Positions 56,101-64,000 of a DNA stretch of 64,000 nucleotides are shown here, one piece after another. The notes below the pieces were generated by a model. That model worked only from the letters and a program-made list of their open reading frames with translations, was not told the origin of the DNA and searched no databases. Position numbers and translations under genes: made by a program. Positions within the stretch are counted from its first letter, which is position 1. Every line of letters starts with the position of its first letter. The DNA comes from Collybia mongolica (taxonomy: Eukaryota; Basidiomycota; Agaricomycetes; Agaricales; Clitocybaceae): assembly GCA_013420905.1 (NCBI GenBank), contig JAAXNY010000008.1:1488001-1552000 (forward strand), written 5' to 3'.

Positions 56101-57043
56101 CGATAGTCTGAGAAAGGGCTGCGGGCTATAAGGCAGATCTCAGACCAAAAAACGCCTCAAATATAAACGATTTCCGGGCTTACTGGTTTGGAAATGTTAA
56201 TATTTCAGGTTTAGTTGCAAAGAGGAAGGACAGCTCAACAGCATTCCCTTTATATATCGGTCACAGCTTCTTGCTTCACGCTTCGATAGTCGGGAGCAAT
56301 GCCGACGGGTGGGATAGACGACGAAATAGGCATAAATGCTGTGAAGCGTCCTGTCTTTACCTCAATGGATAGATAGGGTGACACATCGGAAATGCTCAGC
56401 CCCCCGGTTTCCATTCCCGAACTGAGATGCCTTTGATAAAGTCACAATATATAATTGACGAGAAGAAGCCCATGGCAGCGCCGTGTCAGGCCCGACGCGT
56501 GATATGGGGAAATTGGACAGATGACTCATGGAGGAAGGGGTCTTTTGGAAAAATCTTGCACTGCAGAATGATCCACCGTGGTGGAAGGCTGCGTAAATTA
56601 TGCCCCGTTTAGGGAGGTTCGCATGGGGCCTCTCTGTCTGATCGCCTACAATGGCGGGGCCTGAACATGAGAATATCAATGAGAGAGTGCACTGCCTTCT
56701 CCCCAGGTTGAACAAAGGCATAGGTCACTGGGTTGGCAGGACGCTGAAACGGTGATCTGGAATGAGGTTAGGATCTGGTTGGAGGCTTCGTCATTCGTGA
56801 AACATACGCCCAACAATGGTAGCCTGACATTGATGAAACTCTGGGTGCATTGAAAGTTCAGGATCACAATCAGGCAGACGAAAAGAACTCTGGTATGCTG
56901 TGTTCCCAGCAAAGTGATCGCGCTCAACAGCATGACGGCAGTTGCCTTTTTTGGTCCCCGGCACCACGTTTGTCACGTGCCTCAATTCTCGAATCGTTCT
57001 TTCCCAAGTTCAAGTTAAATCAATCTGCTTTCATCAACCCAAC
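56101..57043. promoter_or_regulatory. Long divergent intergenic region
   Basis: This 943-base gap separates two divergent genes and is the longest clean promoter interval in the window. Short open frames inside it have no recognisable content. A TATA-like TTTATATATCGG lies near 56250. Confidence 0.4.
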
Positions 57044-58773
57044 ATGTCCAGCCTTGCAGGCGCCCTCGACGATCTCAGGCCGTCAAGCTCGCATAAAGCG
57101 GTAAAAAATGAACACAGCCATCCCGGTCCATCGGAGGACATCGAAATGCAGTCAGAGGGCAGCGAAGCAGACGTGGAAGCTCAAGACGCAGACGAAGAAA
57201 TGGACGACCTATTTGGCAACGATAACGATGTAGAAGAGTCAAAACCCGCTCCGTAGGAACCTGTACTACTCTTAGCAAACCTTTAGTGACCACAAAATTA
57301 TAGAGAAGCCGCGTCGCCGTCTGCCTCGGCGCCTGACTCAGAAAGACTTCCTTCACCAGAAAGAGAGCATCGACGAGCTCTTGAATATGAGGAAGAAGAA
57401 TTACCCCCAGAAATTGCCGTTGAGGTCAAGGAGGCGGAGGTAGCATTCCCGAATATACCTGTTCCAAAAGGGTCAGACGGAACTGTGAGCATTACTAGGT
57501 CGTTAAATGTTGGTTAGAACGTGATACAACTTCATCTACTAGAATTGGGTCATTCGCATGCCCAATTTTGTCAAGGTGGACTCTAAGCCATTCCATCCGG
57601 ATACTTACATGGGTCCCGAACATGATGATGACGACGTACCTCAGACTGAAAGTATACGTGAAAAGAGCATGACGATCAAACTCAAAGTTGAAAATACCGT
57701 GCGTTGGAAATGGACGAAGGATGAAATGGACAAGGATGTAAGCACCTAATCGTACACTATATACAAACCTTGACTAGATAATATAGCGAAGACAATCTAA
57801 CAGTCGTGTGATACGATGGTCAGACGGAACACTAAGTTTACGATTAGGCAAGGAGCTTTTCGACATAAATCAAAGCCTTGATAACTCTGCTTCTATTCCC
57901 CGGCAATTCATCGGTTCCCAGTCATCACAACAATCCACCTCACAGTCTCAGACGCAGGCACCAACCAAGTCTCAAGGCCTCACATACCTTGTTGCTCAAC
58001 ATAAGCGTTCTCAGGTCCTCCAATCCGAGGCCGTGATAACTGGATACATGACTTTGCGTCCCACTGGTATGCAGTCCGAAACGCACCGGATGCTTGTTCG
58101 CGCAGTAGGGCAAAAACACAACAAGGTCGCACGTCTACGAATGGCGCCCGACCCAACTATGGATCCCGAACGCGAAAAAATGGAGTTAATGAAACAGAGC
58201 ATGAGGAAGTCGAAGAAAAAACACGATTATGATGATCTCCTCGGTAACGGAAGGAAGAGGAGATACTCAAGGAAGACTGCTGGTCGTGACGTATGGAGTG
58301 ATGATGAAGATGAAGATGCTGCTGCGATTTTCGCCGCCTCCGATGAGGATGAGGATGATGCGAGGGTTGGAAACTCGGGGCGCAAAACCAAACGAAAGGG
58401 GGCAGATGATGGCAGGGATCCAGAAGATTATCAGGAAGACGATTTTGTTGTCGCGGATTCATCGGATGAGGACGCTGGCCCTCGGGGTTCTGGGTCTGGG
58501 AAGAAACGACGCACCGACGACATGGAGGAAGATCCACTCGACAAGCTCGATGCTAAAATTAGGGAACAACAAGATGCAGAAAAGAGACGTTTAAAAAAGG
58601 CAGCAGCGGCCGAGGGTGGGGACGATGATGCCGAAGCAGAGAATTCCAAAGGTGACGAAATGGACGTTGAAAGTGAAGAAGGGGAAGATGACGAAGAAGA
58701 ATTCAAGGTGCGCCGAGTGGGTGGATCTGGAGCACGCAAACGAGCAGCCGTCTTTGACGAGGAGGAGGACTAA
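57044..58773 (+). CDS. leo1: Leo1, subunit of the Paf1 transcription elongation complex
   Basis: Leo1 works within Paf1C on elongating RNA polymerase II and supports histone H2B ubiquitination and H3K4 methylation. The start at 57044 gives MSSLAGALDDLRPSSSHKAV, followed by an acidic stretch (DADEEMDDLFGNDNDVEES). After an intron come YEEEELPPEIAVEVKEAEVA, FPNIPVPKGSDG, then NWVIRMPNFVKVDSKPFHPD, EKSMTIKLKVENTVRWKW, VIRWSDGTLSLRLGKELFDI, QGLTYLVAQHKRSQVLQSEA, SETHRMLVRAVGQKHNKVAR and the long charged tail ending AVFDEEED at 58773. The PNFVKV, NTxRW and RWSDGTxSLxLG phrases define the Leo1 core. Length and order are normal. Confidence 0.93.
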
Positions 58774-58868
58774 TTTACGCCGTCTGTCGGGAAACCGCAT
58801 TATTCAGATCACCATTACTTGCTGAAATCTAATTTGCTGCATACATCTGTATCGCCAATGCAACCTAC

Positions 58869-61030
58869 TTATGAACTCTCATCCCGTTCTCCAGAGGGTT
58901 GTATTGCATCCACTACAGCTTGATTTTCCGGGTTGTCTTTCAGTAAACTTTGGAGAGTGAAAATTGCATGCTCCCGTAAATCTGAGCAGGATTCCAAAAA
59001 ATCAAAATATTGTACATGGTTATAAATATTCGATACGTACAGGGGTTTCTTTCGTCAACAACACACAGGTTCATGACGACTTCAATACCGCCACATCCCC
59101 GTACCAAATCTTGCACAGCCTTGCCTCCATGGCATAGAATTCCAAGAAGGCGGACTAAATCTCGTTTAAGGTACGGAAAACCGGTATTGCCTGGAGCGGA
59201 CTGCTGTGTTGGCGTTGTCATACCACTCACACTGACCACCGGCTTCCCAAAATTAATTCTTGGAAGAAATAGATCAAACAAGCGCAGGAGCTCTACGTTC
59301 AATTGCGATAGGGTTTAAGAGGAACGGACATGAAAAACTTGCCTATCAAACATTCCACTATTCCACGATCAGAAGAACGTGTTTCGACAAAAAATTCCTT
59401 TAAATCGATCTCGATGCCTGAGAGGGGCGCGTTTTGATTGCGACGGCTTCTTTGTTCATCAGCTTCAAGGGCAATGGTGACAATGCACTGCGTCACAAGG
59501 ACGAGAGCCTCGCAGACTTTGGGTAACATCACATCTAATTCCGCGGGCGGAGGAGGTGGAGGCTGAGCTGATCCTAAGACGCTTGTGCCTTCGACCGATC
59601 CGAGCGCCGAGGAAGTAGCGTTAAATTGATTGGGAGTTATAAGTGGCGGATGGCGGAGGGCGCGTTCCACGGCCTCCTGCGCATAGTCGGAGAGTGCGAA
59701 AAAAATCTTCGCCAACATCGGACTCAGTTTGTTATGAATTCGGATAGTCTTTGGCGTGGTTGCAGCGCTCATTTGAATGGACTGGAGATAAGAATCAACA
59801 ATCTTCAAAAGAGTTGTCTGATGGGGTGTAATGATTTCATCCTGACTATTGCGGACTTCAGCATCACCCATTCACCGGCCAAGAAACTGATGCGTACATG
59901 GTAAATTTATTGTAGAGATCGGGAACTAACCCACACTCAATGAGCTGGGTTAGAATATCATACCTATTATCCGTTAAGTATCAATACTCAGAATTGGTCT
60001 ATTACAAGAATAGCGCACCCAACATCAAATGCCTGGGCACCTTCGCTTGATTCTTCCGCGTCGTAAAGCTTGACCATACTGTCCAATAGGGAAATGCATA
60101 CCCTTGCACCGATGGCAGTTTTACTCAGAAGCTTTCTATCAAAAAAATCATTCGCAATGTCCATTTTAGGTTATGGAAATAACTTACGCCCTTTGTTTAC
60201 TCCCATGGATACAATTCAGAACAAAAATAAGAGCCGTCAGGAGGGTACGGGGATCCGGAGATGCCAATATACGACTATCCTGGCCCGAAAGGTCAGTTAC
60301 ATGAGTTAGCGTCGGTGAACAATATCATACATCAACACAACTTGATCTTCAGGAAGGTTCATGTAGGTGCTCCATAGTTGCCCCAAAAGTGGCTCGTTTG
60401 TTGTCACCATATTAGAAAGGGCTTGGGCAAGGTTCCGGGCCACTGGAATTGCTGAAATGGGGTTGGCAAACGCGCCTTTAACATGATGATTGACCTCACA
60501 TTCACTATCTTCCAATGCAGACCAGGAAGTGTAGTAATGAAGCAGCCGCCGGATGTCTGGTTCGTTCTCACTTACGCATAGTTAAGATTGAAGATGGATA
60601 AGCCGACGTGAGACTCACAATGCACGGTTTTGGTTTGCTGCAACCCCCGCTACCAAGTTCCTGGTGAATTTTGCCAGACTACCACATATCGCTCGAAGGT
60701 CTTGCTGCTTATTTTTGCTGCTTCCTTCATCTTCGCCTTCCGAATCGTCACCATCCCAGAAGGTTAGTTGTGTGCGAGCAAGATCTCGCCAGAGTTTCCG
60801 TAAATCAGGCCACAAAAAAGGAGTGGCACCAAGTTGGACTCTGTGCCAGCCTATCAACTAGGAGCTTTTGCTGTGGTAGAGAATAAATACCTGTCTTCTT
60901 CCCGTTGGGCAAGCACCCGGGCGATTGATTCGACAGTTCTCACAAGCGCAGTGATACTGTCACTCTGTCCTATGTCGAAATCTGCACATGCGGTCTTCCA
61001 TTGCGTGAACAAAACAGGCTCTTCGGACAT
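58869..61030 (-). CDS. Ataxin-10/Ctr86 family protein
   Basis: This belongs to the ataxin-10 family (yeast Ctr86), armadillo-like helical proteins with roles suggested in cytokinesis and signalling. The start at 61030 gives MSEEPVLFTQWKTACADFDI and SITALVRTVESIARVLAQRE. Further exons read WPDLRKLWRDLARTQLTF, LRAICGSLAKFTRNLVAGVA, IPVARNLAQALSNMVTTNEP, LLGQLWSTYMNLPEDQVVLM and TPKTIRIHNKLSPMLAKIFF. The diagnostic C-terminal domain reads YLKRDLVRLLGILCHGGKAV, QDLVRGCGGIEVVMNLCVVD, ERNP, then DLREHAIFTLQSLLKDNPEN and QAVVDAIQPSG, ending at 58869. A proline run (QPPPPPPAE) occurs near 59555. About eight introns. It is convergent with LEO1, 95 bases from its stop, and divergent from VMA12. Confidence 0.88.
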
Positions 61031-61204
61031 TATGCAGATCGTGGAATGAAAAACAAACTCAAACCTTTTAGTGATGAGGCTTTGTAGGGCAGGATTTGGA
61101 ACTTGGATATATCATCGCTGATTGTTTGCAAGTCACATTTGTGTGGCAGCATCACCCGCCCATCACCCGCCCATCACACTCCTTTATCTCACTTATACCC
61201 TGTG

Positions 61205-61912
61205 ATGAACGACTCCCTTAATATCTCACTAGAAGCCCATTTAGTAGACGTTCTGCGACCTCTCCCACCAATTGTGCCCATTGAACTCGCAGAATCTCTG
61301 AGCCGATATCTCGGTCCAGTCAAACCTGCGACGATTCCTTACTCGATACTGCAAACCATTTCGCAATGGTCGCGAACAACGCATGGAATGAACAAACTCC
61401 GTACACACTCTCCGCCGTTGGAACCGAGCCAGTACTCGATGGTTTCCATGCTTGCGGGGACAAAAACATCGCCAGAACGTAAGTTTGGGGTGTACACACC
61501 AGCCAAGGAACCCCAAGAAGTGGAGGTTGATAGACAACGGGAAAGGAAATCAATTACGGTGTTGCTGAACGCGCTGTTGAGCATAGGAGGCTCAGGGATC
61601 GCTACGTGGTGGGCAGCTGACAAGACAGGTTGGAAAAATGAGTGGGTATGTAGCATCTCAACAAGGGTTGTGCTGGATCACTCATTAATTACTCAGAAAG
61701 TGCTTCTGTCTCTTTTCGTAGCAGTGATTGTTGCGGTGTCAGAGGCTGTCTTATACATCATCTGGCAATCACGACGTTCAATCTCTGAGTCGCGCAGTAC
61801 GCGTCGTACACTCTCTTCAGCTAGACACAAAAAGGATGACGGCGACGTGCGTCCATTAGAAACAATCAGTACACGAGTCATGTCAAACAATAGACTACGA
61901 CGTCGACAGTGA
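61205..61912 (+). CDS. vma12: Vma12/Vph2, ER factor for V-ATPase assembly
   Basis: Vma12 stays in the ER and, with Vma22 and Vma21, assembles the membrane sector of the vacuolar ATPase. The start at 61205 gives MNDSLNISLEAHLVDVLRPL, followed by VPIELAESLSRYLGPV and a soluble part. The conserved membrane part reads RKSITVLLNALLSIGGSGIA, TWWAADKTGWKNEW, then across one intron (GTATGT near 61647) KVLLSLFVAVIVAVSEAVLY and IIW. These are the two transmembrane helices (about residues 150-170 and 185-205). A basic tail ends RRRQ at 61912. Size (about 220 residues) and topology fit. Its start is only 174 bases from the divergent ataxin-10 gene. Confidence 0.9.
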   Translation: MNDSLNISLEAHLVDVLRPLPPIVPIELAESLSRYLGPVKPATIPYSILQTISQWSRTTHGMNKLRTHSPPLEPSQYSMVSMLAGTKTSPERKFGVYTPAKEPQEVEVDRQRERKSITVLLNALLSIGGSGIATWWAADKTGWKNEWVCSISTRVVLDHSLITQKVLLSLFVAVIVAVSEAVLYIIWQSRRSISESRSTRRTLSSARHKKDDGDVRPLETISTRVMSNNRLRRRQ

Positions 61913-62121
61913 CATGTTACTTGCTCTATTCGTCCACATGAATGCATAACCGATTACAGGCCCGGAAGGTAGTCTTCCAAAGGCGGCCGTCAAAAAGCAA
62001 ACACCATTAACCTTCATCACTCAGGATATCGTGTCTGATGGTGCTTGCTGTCAACACAGGTTCGTATGGCGGGTAATATAACTTTGCACAAGCTGTGAAG
62101 TTCAGTTGACCGCTGCGCTGC

Positions 62122-63087
62122 CTAAGGACAGATCTGTAGAGCCCTCATCAATAACGATAGATACCACCCCGTCAAACCCCATACTTCAATGCGGCCTTTG
62201 TTCCCCTCATCGACAAGCCCTTTCTCGTTCGAGGCGGCAGTGACGCTTAGTATATCTCCAGCATCTGCAACTATGAAATCGGTAACATCTAATACTGTAT
62301 ACGGCCTTTCGTTCCGAAACAGACTTGATCTCATCCTTGACGGGACCGCCAATGAAGTTAGCGGGATGTGAAATGCGGCTGCGACTTCACGCTGTGAAAT
62401 ATCATCCTGAATTGAAGTAAGATCGATGGATGGAAGTGGATCGTCCTCGGAGATCGCCATCTCAGTCGACGACGATCTAACAAACCCCTGTTCCCCCAGC
62501 AAATTCATTTAGTACAAACGGGCAGCTAAGGGATGTCGCTTACAACAAATGGCCAGACTCGCATATCGCCTCGAAGGGTCAGCTCAGGGGGCCACAATTC
62601 TCCGAGAATTTCTACTCGCTCGGGTCGAATTCCGAGCTCTTCATAGGTCTCTCGTAGTGCAGTTTCCGAGAAGGATGTATCGGTCTAGTCAAAGTTAAAG
62701 TCTTCAAATTCACATCTTACTTCCTTTACCCACATCATCCATTCTTCCACCCGGGAAACTGTATGGCATAACAATGTCCTCAACCGTCTTGACATCTGAT
62801 CTTGAACTCATGACATACCTCAATTCTCCTGAATGTGTCCTCAACGTCTTACCACGGACCTCCAACAGGATGCTCGGTATTCCCCTAACATTGCAAAACG
62901 GAATCAAGACAGCGGCGTTTCCTATAGTGAGATCCGCATTCGCTATGACTTTCCGTGATGTAGGTTGTGAAATACGCGTAAGAGCATTGCGGATTGCTCG
63001 TAGTGTCCTGGGGGTGAGAGGCTGTGTTAGCGAAAGAAGTGGCGACATCGAGACCTTCACTTGTCCTAGACAGGCTAAACACGTCAA
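62122..63087 (-). CDS. Nudix hydrolase of the coenzyme A diphosphatase type
   Basis: Proteins of this branch (yeast Pcd1, mammalian NUDT7/8) cleave CoA and its oxidised forms, usually in peroxisomes or mitochondria. The first exon reads LTPRTLRAIRNALTRISQPT, AAVLIPFCNVRGIPSILLEV and RTHSGELRYV, then VMPYSFPGGRMDD. A donor GTGGGT near 62735 joins to TDTSFSETALRETYEELGIR, which completes a Nudix box (GG...RETYEELG). Then come VEILGELWPPELTLRGDMRV, WPF and, after an intron, FVRSSSTEMAISEDDPLPS, REVAAAFHIPLTSLAVPSRM and GRIEVWGLTGWYLSLLMRAL, ending at 62122. GxxPSxLLxxR...LR.HxGE before the box is the CoA-Nudix signature. An internal Met at about 63051 is an alternative start. The last residues show no clear peroxisomal SKL signal. 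Confidence 0.85.
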
Positions 63088-63249
63088 AGTTGTATGTAGG
63101 TATTTGTTGTAACATATCTCCGGCCAGTGTACGGTAGGTTGCCAGTCATATTGGCACGAGGACCCCCACGAAAGAGCATGCCTTATTCTCTGGGTCAGAT
63201 GCCCATCAAACGAGATTTCAATACGATATAAAGGAATCTATTTGCGTTG

Positions 63250-64000
63250 TTACGAGACAATTGCCATGACCGTGGGATCTATAAAATGGGTTAAATTTTC
63301 TGCAAGGATAACTTGAGGAAGATTGTTAAAAATAGACATTTCAGGACGAACGAAGAGTTAATGCCGAACGAAGCACATTGCCCCCAGGACTCAATACCTC
63401 TCAGGAGTTTCGTCGAACGAGTCAATTCACTTGTTCCGTCACCAAGAGATCCGAAGGACCAGTACTGTTCAACGTATAGGGATAAGGATCACGCTCGATT
63501 GATTGGTGAAATCAACTTACCAAATAATTTTGAACGAGATTGCCTGCGGTGTTGAGCATCCCATACAAGGCAAAACCACGTCCAAAGCCAGAGCTTAACC
63601 AGTCAAGCTTCCCTGGGTTATTCTTATTATATTCGTGCTGGATTATGAGGGCCCAAATTAACATGCCCGAAAAGTATGTCATGACGAAGGCACCAGGACA
63701 CTGGGCTCACGTCTACCAAGGGGACGACTTGATGAGTCAATTTGGATTATACAGTTAATGGACATATTCGGAGAGACAGGTTCTGGTTATCCAAGAAAAA
63801 CCCGAGGATAGTTGTACCAGCAACGCCCGAGATGGCACTTAGAAATGAAGCAAGAGCGCGCGCTCGCACCTAGGACAGGGCTAGATTCATTTAAGAAAAT
63901 TGGAGGAGGAAGTAACACGCCGAGAAATACAGTGTTAAAAAAGTGGACGCGTATCCCCAGTAAAACCAACTGCCTAGGGACGCAAGTAAATACCAGAAAT
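63250..64000 (-). CDS. UNC93-like membrane transporter (3' part; runs off window)
   Basis: This is the C-terminal part of a fungal UNC93/DUF895-type protein of the major facilitator superfamily; substrates are not known. Minus-strand exons read VRARALASFLSAISGVAGTT and ILGFFLDNQ (about 63869-63790), FVMTYFSGMLIWALIIQHEY, NKNNPGKLDWLSSGFGRGFA, LYGMLNTAGNLVQNYL (63700-63535), then YWSFGSLGDGTSELTRSTKL, LRGIESWGQCASFGINSS and a short last exon ending HFIDPTVMAIVS at about 63250. The R-x-R before the FLD loop, the GFGRGF phrase and the RGIxSxGQ..SxGxNS phrase match the family. At least two membrane helices are visible. The final exon is tentative, and the 5' half lies beyond the right edge. Confidence 0.75.

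Noticed and set aside
58011..58800. Long minus-strand frames opposite LEO1
   Set aside because: Antisense of the acidic LEO1 tail, which yields Ser/His-rich artificial text.
1..64000. tRNA genes, CRISPR arrays, bacterial operons or phage genes
   Set aside because: No cloverleaf with A and B boxes, no regular spacer repeats and no prokaryotic gene layout were seen on either strand.

Overview
The window looks like nuclear DNA of a mushroom-forming fungus (Basidiomycota, probably Agaricomycetes). Genes are split by many short introns of roughly 45-65 bases. Housekeeping proteins are fungal in type (Vms1, Sec53, Pol3, Arp9, Erg7, Brn1, Leo1, Vma12). Several other genes resemble families I know only from mushrooms, and the transposons (Helitron, Ty1/copia, Ty3/gypsy, Tc1/mariner, a mushroom DDE family) fit the same group. 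I saw no CRISPR array, operon or convincing tRNA gene.

Layout. 1-2.9 kb: a sorting nexin (cut by the window edge) and the ribosome-biogenesis factor Bfr2/AATF, both on the minus strand. 3-12 kb: an AT-rich transposon graveyard with an F-box fragment, a BTB fragment and a decayed Helitron Rep gene. 12-16 kb: VMS1 and phosphomannomutase, transcribed divergently. 16.5-19.1 kb: an inactivated DDE transposase gene. 19.9-26 kb: DNA polymerase delta, a small SET-domain protein and ribosomal protein L30. 26-33 kb: a second transposon zone with a Helitron helicase scrap, a copia relic and an apparently intact Tc1 element. 33-44 kb: ARP9 and lanosterol synthase (divergent), a small conserved protein, a possible bHLH-like protein and condensin Brn1. 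44.2-48.8 kb: a copia retrotransposon with both LTRs and a target-site duplication. 48.8-52.3 kb: gypsy debris. 52.3-64 kb: two unrecognised fungal proteins, LEO1, ataxin-10/Ctr86, VMA12, a CoA-type Nudix hydrolase and an UNC93-like transporter cut by the right edge.

The cellular genes form no single pathway. They cover chromatin and transcription (Arp9, Leo1, SET protein), chromosome maintenance (Pol3, Brn1), translation and ribosome quality control (Bfr2, L30, Vms1), sterol and glycan precursor synthesis (Erg7, Sec53) and membrane traffic (sorting nexin, Vma12). Several neighbours are head-to-head pairs separated by only about 140-330 bases. The best candidates for new biology are the Tc1 element with composite inverted repeats, the copia element with a half-tRNA primer site and an abnormal LTR end, and three little-known mushroom gene families. 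Exon borders were read by eye, so multi-exon spans are gene-model spans and first exons are the weakest part.
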